Of a stretch of 64,000 nt of DNA, positions 47,794 through 56,716 are shown in pieces; the stretch's first letter is position 1; every line of letters begins with the position of its first letter. This DNA is from Nonomuraea fuscirosea. GTDB lineage: Bacteria > Actinomycetota > Actinomycetes > Streptosporangiales > Streptosporangiaceae. The notes under the pieces were generated by a model, which was not told the origin of the DNA, did no database searches, and saw only the letters and a program-made list of their open reading frames with translations. Location of the stretch: assembly GCF_003001935.1 (NCBI RefSeq), contig NZ_PVNG01000022.1, positions 1-64,000 of the forward strand, given 5' to 3'. The translations under genes and the position numbers were made by a program.

Positions 47794-50700
47794 TCAGCAG
47801 ACGTCCTGGTAGCCGGTCTCGGGGATCAGCCGGGCCCATTCCTGCCGGCTCAGCGCCCCGCCCGCCCGGGTGCAGACCTCGCTCGCCGTCAGGGCGGGAT
47901 CGACCGCGATCTCGTGTACGGTCCCGTCCAGCGCCACGCCGCGCAGCCGCCTGCCGTCCTGGCTGAAGGCCAGGCCCGCCGCCCACGAGCCCACCTGGCC
48001 GACCTCACGCAGCGTCTTCGTGTCCCAGAGCGAGGTGCGGGAGCCGTCGATGGCCAGCAGGTCGCCCTTCGGGGAGAACCGCAGCTCGTCCACCGGGGTG
48101 GTGCCGGCCTCGATCGTGCCGAGCGGCCGGCGCTCGCGTACGTCCCACAGCAGCACGCTGCCGCCCTCCAGCCCGAACGCCAGCCTGTCGCCACCCGGCG
48201 AGAAGGCCAGCGCGGTAGCGGCGGCGCCCCCACCGGCCTCGGCGGCCAGGCTGAGCGGAGTGATCCGGCCGGTGGGCAGGTCGAGCAGGCTGTCGCCGGC
48301 GGCCAGCGTCCTGCCGTCGGGGCTGAAGGCCAGGGCCAGGTCACCCGCGCTCTCGTACGTCTTGATCCGGCGGCCCCTCCGCACGTCCCACGTCTCCAGG
48401 ATGCTGCCGCGAGCGGTGGCCAGCGTGCCGCCGTCGGGGGAGAGCGCCACGGCCGGTACGTCGCCGCCCGCGTTGATCGCGGCCACCTGCCTGCCCCCGG
48501 TCACCTCCCACACGGTCACCGGGTCCCCGGCGACGGCCAGCAGCCGGCCGCTCGCGTCGAAGGCCAGGTCGCCGGCGGCGGCGATCCGGCCCAGCGTCCT
48601 GCGCGCCTCGGTGTCGGTGAGCTCGATCGTGTCCCCGACCTCCTTGGCGGCGACGCGGCCGTTGCCGGAGAAGGCGGCGACGTGACCGTCCTGGGCGGGC
48701 ATCGGAAGGCCGGAGACGTCGAGCGAGACGACCGAGCCGGTGCCGCTGAGGTAGCGCAGCGTCCGGCCGTCCCTGGAGAACGCCAGGCCGTGGCTGGGGT
48801 CTTTGAGGGGGTACGCGCCCGCCAGGCGGCGTTCGGCCACGTTCCAGACGCGTACCTCGCCGTCGCCGGGGAGGGCGAGCAGGCGGCCGTCGGGGCTGAA
48901 CACGAGCGGCCCGGCCAGGGCGCCAGGAGGCGTCTCCAGCCCGTCCACGATCTCGACCCCCCAGCCCCGCTCCTTCGCCGGCCCTTCATCGGGATCACGC
49001 TCCCGCGCCCCCACCTCGGCATCGGGCTCAGGCGACGCCGCCGAAGCTCCGCCGTCGGGCTCCTGCGCGGCTGCTCCGGCATCGGGCCCAGGAATGGCCG
49101 ATTGCGCTCCGGCATCCACCTTGGGCACAGCCGACTCGGCTCCGGCGTCGCGCTTGGGCACGGGCGATGGCGTGACGGCCTTGAGCGCGGACGGTGGCGG
49201 CGGCGCCGGAAGCGCGCGCAACCCAGGCCCGGGAACCGCACCCTGCGCCGCCAGACCTCCGGAGGGCGCCGCCTGCGCCCCCAAGACGCCGGCGGGCGGG
49301 GCCGCGAGGGTGCTGGGCCATCCGGCCTGCCCTTGAAGGGGCAGGGCGGGTGCCGCCGCGGTGGCGCTGGGCTGTGCCGTCCGCCGCTCAAGGGGGCCGG
49401 TCGGTGCGGCCGCGCGGGCGCTCGGCCGCGCGGCCGGGCCGGTTGGCGAAAGCTGGGCGGCGAAGGATCCGGACGGTGGAGACTGCGCCCCGAGAGGTCC
49501 GGACGGTGGGGCCTGCGCTCCCAGACGACCGGTGGGCGGGGCCGCGAGAGGGCCGGAAGGTGCCGGCTGCGCCCCGAGGGGGCCGGTGGGCGGAGCCGCG
49601 AGAGGGGCGGAGGGTGCCGTCTGGGCCGCCGGGTCGCCGGTGGGTGGGGCCGCGAGGGCGCCGGGGTGTCCGGCCTCGCCTCCCAGAGCGCCGGTGGGGG
49701 AGGGGGTTCGGGCCTTGAGGGGCTGGGCGGGGGCCGAACGGGCGGTACGGGTCCGTTCGTCCTCCACGAGCGTGACCCCGTCGCGCCCCGCCACCGCCAG
49801 CGTCCCCCCGTCAGGACTGAAGGCGAGGGCCGGCGCCCCGGCGTCGACACCGGTGAGCGGCTCGACGGCGACGACACCCGTCCTGACCCGCCGGGGCACC
49901 AGGTCCCACAACTCCACCCGCCCCGTCAGCCCCGACACGGCAGCCCTGGAACCGTCGGGGGACAAAGCCACTTTCTTGTCGCTCACGTCGAACAGCACCC
50001 GGCCGCCCCGGTAGACGACCGTTCTGCCGGCCCGGCTGATCGCGTACACGGCGTCGCCCGCCGGCGCCTGCCCCGTCGTCACGTCGATGGGCCGCCCGCC
50101 GGCCCCCTCCGCGTGGCGGCCGTCGTCGCTGAGCGCGGTGCTTCCGGCCGGCAGCTCGTACGTGGCCGTCCGCCGCCCGCCGGCCACGTCCCAGACGGTG
50201 ACGGCGTCGGCGTCCCAGCGCACCAGCTCGTCCCCCCGCAGCAGGTAGCGCGCCCGCGCGTCGGCGCCCGGGTCGGTGAACACCCCCAGCTCCGGCTGCA
50301 CGAGCGAGGCCTGCAACGCGGCCCGCGCCTCGAACACCGGCGCCAGCCGCCACGCGGCCACGCTGAGCCGCATCGCGGTGCGCGGGTCGGAGCCGCGCAT
50401 GGTCTCCGCCCTGGCCGCCACGGCCCTGGCGTCGGCCTCGATGAGGCGTCCGCGCAGGTCGTCCTGGCCGTGCACGGACACCACGCTCATCGTCACCGCG
50501 ACGGCCAGCACGGCCGCGACCGTGGCCAGCGCGGGCACCATGAGCTTCCTGCGCTGCTTGGACAGGGTCACGCTGTCGTTGATGAAGTCGCGTTCGAGCT
50601 GGTTGAGCCGCAGGTGGCGGCGCTTGGTCGCGGCCCAGCCGAGCGCGGAGTCGAGCTCATGGCCGCGGAAGAGGTGGCTGCGGTCGCGACGGTGCTCGGA

Positions 50701-51807
50701 CCAGGTCCTGGCGGCCTCGCGGATGCGCCGGTGCGACGGCATGCCGTCGCGCTCGTCGGCGACCCAGCCGCGCAGCCGGGGCCAGGCCCGGTAGAGGGCG
50801 GCGCTGGCGGCGGCCACCCGGTTGTCGCTGACGGCCACGAGCTTGCCCACGGACGTCTCGGCGGGCGGCACGCGGACGCTGCGCCGCACGAGCAGGCCGG
50901 CCTCCATGAGCGGGGCGAGCACCTGGCCCTCGTCGTGCGGGTCGTCGCCGTCGAGCAGGCGCAGCAGCAGGCCGGGCACCTCCTCCTGCTGCCTCGGGGT
51001 GAGCGAGAGGTAGACCTCCTCGGCCACCTCGCCGAGCGAGCGCGTCGGGGCCCACGTCTCGGGCGGGCGCAGCCGGGCCTCGCTGTCGATCAGCAGCTCG
51101 GCCGCCGCCGGCCGGTCGGCGCGGTTCTTCGACAGCGCCCGCTCCACCAGCTCGCGCAGGGGGTCGGGCAGGCAGCTCAGGTCGGGGTCAACGGTCAGCA
51201 GCCGGTGCATGATCCCGCCGAGGCTCTCCCCCTGGAAGGGGTCGCGGCCGGTGGCCGCGAACAGCACCACCGCGCCCCACGCGAACACGTCGGCCGCCGC
51301 TCCGGCGGGCTGCCCGGTCAGGACCTCGGGGGCGAGGTACGTGCACGTGTCGCCGGCCGGGTCGCCCGCGGGCAGGCCCAGCTCGATCACCCGGGGCCCG
51401 TCGGCGGCCAGCAGCACGGCCTCCGGGTTGAGCCCGGAGTGCGTCAGCCCGGCCTCGTGCAGGGCCCGCAGCGCGGAGGCGAGCGCGGCGGCCAGCGCGA
51501 CGAGCTCGTCACCGCAGTAGGGGCCGTGCAGCGCGACCGCCTCACGCAGGTCGGGCCCGCTGACGAACTGACTGACCACGTAGGGGACGCCTCCGTCGGA
51601 CCCGACGGCCACCACCTCCGCCAGATGGCGGCAGGTCACCTTCTCGAACCGGTGCCCGACCTCGCCCCTCGGCACGGTGACCGCGAAGCGGCGGCCCTCG
51701 TCGTCGTAGGCGTCGTAGACGACACCGCGCTTGCCCGCGCCGAGCCTGGCCGCCGGCCAGAAGCCGCCGAGCCTCTCGGGATCACCGGGCACCAAGCGCA
51801 TCGTCAC
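47794..51807 (-). CDS. Membrane pseudokinase with STAND-type winged helix and WD40 propellers
   Basis: 1337 residues from GTG 51807 (ATG 51801 possible). The N-terminal domain has a kinase fold (GAGKRGVVYDAYD; LAPEVLTGQ) but lacks catalytic residues: AVTV replaces AVK (Thr44), HSGLNPEAV replaces HRDxKPxN (123-131) and ELG replaces DFG (142-144). Residues ~255-415 resemble the helical/winged-helix part of nSTAND-WD40 proteins, without the NTPase core. A membrane helix lies at ~420-445, so the WD40 repeats (~500-1320) are probably extracellular. A ~275-residue Pro/Ala-rich insert (~676-950) interrupts one propeller. It probably acts as a scaffold, not an enzyme. Confidence 0.85.
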   Translation of the reverse strand: MTMRLVPGDPERLGGFWPAARLGAGKRGVVYDAYDDEGRRFAVTVPRGEVGHRFEKVTCRHLAEVVAVGSDGGVPYVVSQFVSGPDLREAVALHGPYCGDELVALAAALASALRALHEAGLTHSGLNPEAVLLAADGPRVIELGLPAGDPAGDTCTYLAPEVLTGQPAGAAADVFAWGAVVLFAATGRDPFQGESLGGIMHRLLTVDPDLSCLPDPLRELVERALSKNRADRPAAAELLIDSEARLRPPETWAPTRSLGEVAEEVYLSLTPRQQEEVPGLLLRLLDGDDPHDEGQVLAPLMEAGLLVRRSVRVPPAETSVGKLVAVSDNRVAAASAALYRAWPRLRGWVADERDGMPSHRRIREAARTWSEHRRDRSHLFRGHELDSALGWAATKRRHLRLNQLERDFINDSVTLSKQRRKLMVPALATVAAVLAVAVTMSVVSVHGQDDLRGRLIEADARAVAARAETMRGSDPRTAMRLSVAAWRLAPVFEARAALQASLVQPELGVFTDPGADARARYLLRGDELVRWDADAVTVWDVAGGRRTATYELPAGSTALSDDGRHAEGAGGRPIDVTTGQAPAGDAVYAISRAGRTVVYRGGRVLFDVSDKKVALSPDGSRAAVSGLTGRVELWDLVPRRVRTGVVAVEPLTGVDAGAPALAFSPDGGTLAVAGRDGVTLVEDERTRTARSAPAQPLKARTPSPTGALGGEAGHPGALAAPPTGDPAAQTAPSAPLAAPPTGPLGAQPAPSGPLAAPPTGRLGAQAPPSGPLGAQSPPSGSFAAQLSPTGPAARPSARAAAPTGPLERRTAQPSATAAAPALPLQGQAGWPSTLAAPPAGVLGAQAAPSGGLAAQGAVPGPGLRALPAPPPPSALKAVTPSPVPKRDAGAESAVPKVDAGAQSAIPGPDAGAAAQEPDGGASAASPEPDAEVGARERDPDEGPAKERGWGVEIVDGLETPPGALAGPLVFSPDGRLLALPGDGEVRVWNVAERRLAGAYPLKDPSHGLAFSRDGRTLRYLSGTGSVVSLDVSGLPMPAQDGHVAAFSGNGRVAAKEVGDTIELTDTEARRTLGRIAAAGDLAFDASGRLLAVAGDPVTVWEVTGGRQVAAINAGGDVPAVALSPDGGTLATARGSILETWDVRRGRRIKTYESAGDLALAFSPDGRTLAAGDSLLDLPTGRITPLSLAAEAGGGAAATALAFSPGGDRLAFGLEGGSVLLWDVRERRPLGTIEAGTTPVDELRFSPKGDLLAIDGSRTSLWDTKTLREVGQVGSWAAGLAFSQDGRRLRGVALDGTVHEIAVDPALTASEVCTRAGGALSRQEWARLIPETGYQDVC
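48960..49775 (-). repeat. Low-complexity repeat insert within a WD40 propeller
   Basis: The region encodes ~275 residues rich in Pro, Ala, Gly and Ser. Around residues 705-770 an 18-residue unit (PLAAPPTGPLGAQPAPSG) recurs about three times with drift, i.e. a 54-bp DNA period. A second array of degenerate AGAESAVPKVDAG units follows. Boundaries are approximate. Confidence 0.7.
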
Positions 51808-51898
51808 TGATGCTTAGATGCACGACATCGCCCTTTGGTTGCCAGGAAAGACGCCACAGGTCCCCCGCGCGCCTCGGGGGACCCATGAGTCATGATCA

Positions 51899-52465
51899 TT
51901 ATGCCAGGCTTCCGGATCTTGACTGCCACTCGGGCCGGAGCACGGACATCAGCACGGCGTCGTGCCACTCGCCGTCCCAGAGCAGAGCGTCGCGCTCGAC
52001 CCCCTCCTCGACGAAGCCGATCTTCTTGTAGACGTGGCGGGCGCGCTCGTTGAAGGTGTAGACGCCCAGGCTGATCCGGTGGATCGGCGTCGCGGTGAAG
52101 GCGTGGGCCAGCAGCAGCTCGATCGCCTCCGTGCCGTAGCCCTTGCCGAAGGCGCGCGGGCCGACCAGCGCGATGCGCAGGTTGCAGGACAGGTTGTGGG
52201 CGTCGAGTTCGTTGAGCACGATCTCGCCCACGACCTCGCCGTCCGCCATGATCACCAGGTCGAGCCGGTCGGCGTGCTCGCCGCGCGTGGCGTACCAGGC
52301 CCGCAGCCGATCCACCTCGAACGTGCCGTGCGAGCCCGTCAGCCGGCCCACCTCGGGGTCGGAGACGAGCTCGACGAGACCGTCGAGGTGTTCGAGGCCG
52401 ATCGGGCACAGCGTCACGCGCTCCCCCTTCAGCGTGGGTTTCTCGGCGAACATGCTCTCTGGCAT
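51899..52465 (-). CDS. GNAT-family N-acetyltransferase
   Basis: 188 residues from ATG 52465; ATG 52453 is equally possible. The acetyl-CoA-binding pattern RAFGKGYGTEAI lies near residues 103-114, and the late motif NERARHVYKKIGFVEEG is diagnostic of RimJ/L-type GNATs. The substrate is unknown; the domain resembles ribosomal or small-amine acetyltransferases. The gene follows the shikimate-kinase-like gene by 12 bases, so it is probably cotranscribed. Confidence 0.85.
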   Translation of the reverse strand: MPESMFAEKPTLKGERVTLCPIGLEHLDGLVELVSDPEVGRLTGSHGTFEVDRLRAWYATRGEHADRLDLVIMADGEVVGEIVLNELDAHNLSCNLRIALVGPRAFGKGYGTEAIELLLAHAFTATPIHRISLGVYTFNERARHVYKKIGFVEEGVERDALLWDGEWHDAVLMSVLRPEWQSRSGSLA

Positions 52466-52477
52466 CCCCTTTGGCTA

Positions 52478-52987
52478 TCAGGTGTGATCGCCGTCGGGCA
52501 AACCCATTTTGCGCAGCACCTCGTCGCGTACCTGCTCGGGGCTGAGCACGCCGACGTCGCAGATCAGGTCCGCCACCTCGTGGAAGAAGCGTTCGCGCCG
52601 GGCCCGCATGGTCGCCGGGTCGTAGTCGGGACGGTGATCGCTCGTGCGCATCCGCCGCGCCAGCACGTCGTCCGTCGCGTCGACCCAGACCACGAACGCC
52701 CGGCCCATCGCCGCCCGCACCTCGGGGCTCTCCAGCGTGCTCGCCGCCGCCGCGATCACCTTCGGCTCACCCGCCAGCATGTCCAGCACGTGCTCGGCCT
52801 CGTAGCGGTGCAACGTCTCCTTGCCCTCCCTGGCGGCTATCGGCGCCGAGGTGGCGCCGTAGCGGTCCTGGAGGTACTGGTCGCTGTCGGTGAACGGCAG
52901 CCCCAGAGCCGCCGCGATCAGGCGTCCTGAGGTCGTCTTGCCTGATCCCATCAGCCCGATCATTACGACGGGTTTGTTTTTCGCCAT
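52478..52987 (-). CDS. Shikimate-kinase-like P-loop kinase
   Basis: 169 residues from ATG 52987. Walker A is GLMGSGKTTSGRL (11-23), the DSD motif (34-36) follows, and the LID-like region is SDHRPDYD. Shikimate-binding GGG and the canonical Phe-Arg are replaced: VIAAAAST stands where the GGG loop should be and LHRYEAEH carries the Arg. It may therefore phosphorylate another small alcohol rather than shikimate. It is divergent from the DUF6458 gene and leads a two-gene unit with the GNAT gene. Confidence 0.72.
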   Translation of the reverse strand: MAKNKPVVMIGLMGSGKTTSGRLIAAALGLPFTDSDQYLQDRYGATSAPIAAREGKETLHRYEAEHVLDMLAGEPKVIAAAASTLESPEVRAAMGRAFVVWVDATDDVLARRMRTSDHRPDYDPATMRARRERFFHEVADLICDVGVLSPEQVRDEVLRKMGLPDGDHT

Positions 52988-52994
52988 GTGGATA
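52972..52994 (+). promoter_or_regulatory. Stress-sigma-like promoter before DUF6458 gene (GTTT-N14-GGATA)
   Basis: GTTT at 52972-52975 and GGATA at 52990-52994 are 14 bases apart, 31 bases before the ATG at 53026. It overlaps the divergent shikimate-kinase-like gene start. Confidence 0.5.
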
Positions 52995-53025
52995 GAGGTT
53001 CCTTCGTGTCAAGGAGGTAAATCTG

Positions 53026-53301
53026 ATGACCATCGCCGGAAGCATCATCCTCATCATGCTCGGTGCGATCCTCACCTGGGCCGTCGAGTTCGACCTCGCC
53101 GGTCTCGACATCAACGTAGTGGGTGTCATCCTCATGCTCGGCGGCATCGTCGGACTCCTGTTCGGCATCTACAGGATCCGCGTCACCCGGCGAGCGGTCG
53201 GCCCGATCGAGGAGCCGGTGCATCGCCACGAGATCTACGAGGAGCCCGAGGCGCGCAGGACCACCGTGTACGAGGAGCGCCGCCACGAACCGCCCCTCTA
53301 G
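53026..53301 (+). CDS. DUF6458-type small membrane protein
   Basis: 91 residues from ATG 53026, directly after AAGGAGG. Two hydrophobic helices (IILIMLGAILTWAVEF; VVGVILMLGGIVGLLFGIY) precede a charged cytoplasmic tail (HRHEIYEEPEARRTTVYEERR). The pattern matches actinobacterial DUF6458 proteins. The ChaB-like gene follows by 14 bases, so both are probably one transcript, driven by the promoter at 52972-52994. Confidence 0.85.
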   Translation: MTIAGSIILIMLGAILTWAVEFDLAGLDINVVGVILMLGGIVGLLFGIYRIRVTRRAVGPIEEPVHRHEIYEEPEARRTTVYEERRHEPPL

Positions 53302-53315
53302 GAGGTGAGATCGAC

Positions 53316-53699
53316 ATGCCAGGCGTTGAAGAGCTGCCATCGACCGTCAGGCGTTCTCCCAAGAAAGCGCAGCGTACCTGGATCAAGGCGCACGATTCGG
53401 CCGTCGAGGAGTACGGCGAGGGCCGGCGCGCCCACATGACGGCGTTCGCCGCGCTCAAGCACTCCTTCGAGAAGGTCGGCGACCACTGGGAGCCGAAGGA
53501 CGAGAAGGGCCCTTCCGACAAGGGCGCCACGGACCGGTCCGGGCGCACCCAGGAGGGGGTGGACGCCAACGCCAGCAAGGAGCACCTGCGGGGCGTGGCG
53601 GCCAGGCTGGGCGTGGTGGGCCGGTCGAAGATGACCAAGCAGGAGCTGGTGGCGGCCATCAAGAAGGCCAACAGGAAGGCCACGGCCAAGTCCCGCTGA
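53316..53699 (+). CDS. chaB: ChaB-family protein
   Basis: 127 residues from ATG 53316, preceded by AGGAGGTGAG. The ChaB domain (ELPSTVRRSPKKAQRTWIKAHDSAVEEYG) occupies the first ~60 residues. A C-terminal SAP/Rho-N-like segment (KEHLRGVAARLGVVGRSKMTKQELVAAIKK) suggests nucleic-acid binding. ChaB of E. coli was named for cation transport regulation, but actinomycete homologues are common stress-regulon members. Its role here is therefore uncertain. Confidence 0.85.
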   Translation: MPGVEELPSTVRRSPKKAQRTWIKAHDSAVEEYGEGRRAHMTAFAALKHSFEKVGDHWEPKDEKGPSDKGATDRSGRTQEGVDANASKEHLRGVAARLGVVGRSKMTKQELVAAIKKANRKATAKSR

Positions 53700-53720
53700 G
53701 AGCCCCCGTCAGTCCTGGAA

Positions 53721-53754
53721 GAAGGGCCGGTGGTCGGAAGACCACCGGCCCTTC
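53721..53754. terminator. Perfect bidirectional terminator
   Basis: GAAGGGCCGGTGGTC (53721-53735) and GACCACCGGCCCTTC (53740-53754) pair perfectly over 15 bp with a GGAA loop. It separates the convergent ChaB and transketolase genes. Confidence 0.9.
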
Positions 53755-53774
53755 ACCGTGCCGCCGCCCGGTCG

Positions 53775-55604
53775 TCACAGCAGCCGCTTGACCGCCGCGA
53801 CGATCGCGGCGCGGTCGATGCCGGCGTCGGCGAGCTGTTCCCGCGGGGTCGCGGATCCGGGCAGGTCGGTCACGGCCAGCTTCACCACTCGCGGCCCCAG
53901 CTCGCTCACCGCGTCCGAGACCGCGTCGCCGAGCCCGCCCTCGGCCCGGTGGTCCTCGACCGTGATCAGGGTGCCGGTGGTGGTCGCCGCCTCGATCAGC
54001 GCCGCCGCGTCGACGGGCTTGATCGAGTACAGGTCGATGACGCCGACCGGGATGTCGCCGGCCCGCAGCTCGTCGGCCGCGGCCAGGGCCTCGTGCACGG
54101 TCACGCCGGCCGCCACGATGGTGGCCCGGTCGCCGGGGTTCTGCCGCAGCACCCGTGAGCCGCCGACGGGGAACCGCTCGCCCGGCTCGTAGATCACCGG
54201 GGTGTCGCCCCGCGTGGTACGCAGGTAGGACACGCCTTCGAGGTCGGCCATCTCGGAGAGCAGCGCGGCCGTCTGGTTGGCGTCGCACGGGTAGAGCACG
54301 GTGCTGCCGTACGTGGTGCGCAGCATGGCCAGGTCCTCAAGGCCCATCTGCGAGGGGCCGTCCTCGCCGATCGCCACCCCCGCGTGCGAGCCGACCAGCC
54401 GGATGGAGGCCCCGCTCACCCCGGCCATCCTGATGAAGTCGTGCGCCCTGGTGAGGAACGCCGCGAACGTGGCCGCGTACGGCTTCCACCCGCGCACCTG
54501 CATCCCGACGGCCGCCGCCACGAGCTGCTGCTCGGCGATGTACATCTCGAAGAACCGCTCGGGGAACTCCTCGGCGAACACCTGGGTCTTGGTGGAGTCG
54601 GCGACCTCGCCGTCCAGCGCCACGACGTCGCCCCTGGCCGCGCCGAGCGCCTTCAGCGCCTCCCCGTACGCGGCCCGCGTGCTGACCTGGTCCCCGACGG
54701 GCCAGGCGGGCACCTGCATCCCGCTGGTGGCGAACCGGTACGGCGTCGCGTCGGACTCGGGCCTGTGCACCTCGACCCGCACGTTCCTGCTGCCGCCCAG
54801 CTCCGTCACGGCCTTGTCGGGGTCCTTCAGCGCCTTGCCGTGCGCGCCCTCGCGGTTCTCGACCTCCAGGACCCCTTCGCCCTTGCGGGTCTTGGCCAGG
54901 ATCGCCGTCGGCCGCCGGCGCGTGTTGCAGGCGTCGTTCAAGGCGTAGTCGATCTGTCCTGGGTCGTGGCCGTCGATCTCGATCGTGTGCCAGCCGAACG
55001 CCCCGAACCTGCGCGCGTACGCGCCGGTGTCCCAGCCGTGCCGGGTGGGGCCGCGCTGCCCGAGCCGGTTGACGTCCACGATGGCGATCAGGTTGGCCAG
55101 TCCTTCGGCCCCCGCGTGTTCCGCGGCCTCCCAGATGGATCCCTCGGCCAGCTCGCTGTCACCGCAGAGCACCCACACGCGGTACGGCACCCGTTCCAGC
55201 CGCCCGGCCATCGCCACGCCCACGCCCACGGGCAGGCCCTGCCCGAGCGAGCCGGTGGCGACGTCCACCCAGGGCAGCCGGGGTGTCGGATGCCCCTCCA
55301 ACCGGCTGCCCCGGCGCCGGAACGTCAGCAGCTCCTCGTCGTCGATCACGCCCGCGGCCTTGTAGAGCGAGTAGAGCAGGGGAGAGGCGTGCCCCTTGGA
55401 GAAGATCAGATGGTCGTTGGCCGGATTGGCCGGGTCGTCGAAGTCGTAGCGCAGGTGACAGGCGAACAGCACCGCCATCAGATCGGCCGCGGACATCGAC
55501 GAGGTGGGGTGGCCGGAGCCCGCCTCGGCGGCGGCTCGCACGGAGTCGACGCGTAGCTGTGCCGCCAGTTCGGCGAGGTACTGGAGATCGCGTTCAGGCA
55601 TCAT
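53775..55604 (-). CDS. Transketolase (short, single-chain TKTL-like form)
   Basis: 609 residues from ATG 55604, shorter than the ~700-residue housekeeping form. The TPP/Mg motif GDSELAEGSIWEAAEHAG (about 147-164) and continuing DVNRLGQ are intact. His near the start (SGHPTSS) and HASPLLYSL supply TPP and sugar contacts, and DGEVADST begins the pyrimidine-binding domain. It should transfer two-carbon units in the pentose phosphate pathway. Its stress-type promoter suggests a role distinct from the main transketolase. Confidence 0.92.
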   Translation of the reverse strand: MMPERDLQYLAELAAQLRVDSVRAAAEAGSGHPTSSMSAADLMAVLFACHLRYDFDDPANPANDHLIFSKGHASPLLYSLYKAAGVIDDEELLTFRRRGSRLEGHPTPRLPWVDVATGSLGQGLPVGVGVAMAGRLERVPYRVWVLCGDSELAEGSIWEAAEHAGAEGLANLIAIVDVNRLGQRGPTRHGWDTGAYARRFGAFGWHTIEIDGHDPGQIDYALNDACNTRRRPTAILAKTRKGEGVLEVENREGAHGKALKDPDKAVTELGGSRNVRVEVHRPESDATPYRFATSGMQVPAWPVGDQVSTRAAYGEALKALGAARGDVVALDGEVADSTKTQVFAEEFPERFFEMYIAEQQLVAAAVGMQVRGWKPYAATFAAFLTRAHDFIRMAGVSGASIRLVGSHAGVAIGEDGPSQMGLEDLAMLRTTYGSTVLYPCDANQTAALLSEMADLEGVSYLRTTRGDTPVIYEPGERFPVGGSRVLRQNPGDRATIVAAGVTVHEALAAADELRAGDIPVGVIDLYSIKPVDAAALIEAATTTGTLITVEDHRAEGGLGDAVSDAVSELGPRVVKLAVTDLPGSATPREQLADAGIDRAAIVAAVKRLL

Positions 55605-55634
55605 CGCCTCCTCGAAAGCGGTTTCTGCAGCGCC

Positions 55635-55657
55635 TACCCCCGCGCGATCCCGTTAAC
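55635..55657 (-). promoter_or_regulatory. Stress-sigma-like promoter of transketolase (GTTA-N14-GGGTA)
   Basis: On the minus strand GTTA (55657-55654) and GGGTA (55639-55635) are separated by 14 bases. The transcription start would fall about 24 bases before the ATG at 55604. Confidence 0.65.
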
Positions 55658-55698
55658 GCGATCGGGAGCGCGCGGTGACGCGGTGTGCCGGAGTCGCG

Positions 55699-56709
55699 CT
55701 ATGAGCGCCTGAACCGGACCACGGCGGCGACGGCGGCGGCTGTGCCCGCGGCCAGGGTCAGCAGGACCGGCCGCCGGTGCTGGGAGAGCCAGAGCTGGGG
55801 GCTGCGCTCGTGGGAGCGGGAGTCGAAGGAGCCGTGGGCACCGTAGTCCGTGGACTCGTCGGCCGGCTCCCACAGGTTGGCCACGCCGGTGGGCGCCTTC
55901 TCCTCCGTCACCTGGGACTTCGCGCCCGACCTGGCCAGGTAGCGGTCCACCAGCGCCGGGGCGGCGCGCTGCGCGAGCAGGGTGAGCGCGGTGCTGGTGC
56001 CGACCCAGTACTCCTTGCGCTCCGGGTGCTCGGCCGCGTACACGATCGCCCTGGCCGCCACCTCGGGCTGGTAGATCGGGGGTACGGGCTGCGGATGGCG
56101 GCGCAGCTTGGACAGGACCCAGTCGAACTGGGGCGTGTTGACCGCGGGGAGCTGGACGAGCGTGATGTCGATGCCGCTGCCGTCGCCCATGAGCTCCGTG
56201 CGGACCGACTCGGTGAAGCCCTTGATCGCGTGTTTCGCCCCGCAGTACGCGGACTGCAGGGGGATGCCGCGATAGGACAGGGCCGAGCCCGTCTGGACGA
56301 TGGCGCCGGCGTTGCGCGGGCCCATGACGTCCAGGGCTGCCTTGGTGCACCAGACGTAGCCCAGGTAGGTGACCGCGGTGGTGCGTTCGTACTCTTCCGG
56401 GGATATGTCGGTGAACTTGGCGAACACCGAGGAGAAGGCGGTGTTGATCCATACGGCTATGGGGCCCATCTCCTTCTCGATGCGCTCGGCGGCGTGGCGT
56501 ACCTGCTCGTAGTCCGCCACGTCGGCCTCGTAGACCTGACCCGTGCCGCCTTCGGCGCCGACGTCCACGGCGGCGGCGCCGAGGCCCGCGGTGCCGCGGG
56601 CGATCAGCGCCACCTTCGCGCCCTGCGCGCCGAGCATGCGGACGACCGCGCGCCCGACTCCGCCGCTCGCGCCCGTCACCACCACTACCCGCCCTCGAAG
56701 TGGTGCCAT
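55699..56709 (-). CDS. Short-chain dehydrogenase/reductase with C-terminal extension
   Basis: 336 residues from ATG 56709. The cofactor motif TGASGGVG is at 12-19, the catalytic Ser/Tyr-x3-Lys region is SYRGIPLQSAYCGAKHAIKG (in part), and a hydrophobic tail (LLTLAAGTAAAVAAVV) near the C-terminus could anchor it in the membrane. The ~85-residue extension after the fold is unusual. The small membrane-protein gene precedes it by 7 bases, so they form an operon. Substrate is unknown. Confidence 0.88.
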   Translation of the reverse strand: MAPLRGRVVVVTGASGGVGRAVVRMLGAQGAKVALIARGTAGLGAAAVDVGAEGGTGQVYEADVADYEQVRHAAERIEKEMGPIAVWINTAFSSVFAKFTDISPEEYERTTAVTYLGYVWCTKAALDVMGPRNAGAIVQTGSALSYRGIPLQSAYCGAKHAIKGFTESVRTELMGDGSGIDITLVQLPAVNTPQFDWVLSKLRRHPQPVPPIYQPEVAARAIVYAAEHPERKEYWVGTSTALTLLAQRAAPALVDRYLARSGAKSQVTEEKAPTGVANLWEPADESTDYGAHGSFDSRSHERSPQLWLSQHRRPVLLTLAAGTAAAVAAVVRFRRS

Positions 56710-56716
56710 GTCGAGA

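Noticed and set aside
47152..51810. 1552-residue open frame on the plus strand
   Set aside because: It is the antisense image of the pseudokinase gene in GC-rich DNA, with Arg/Gly/Gln-rich composition and no domains.
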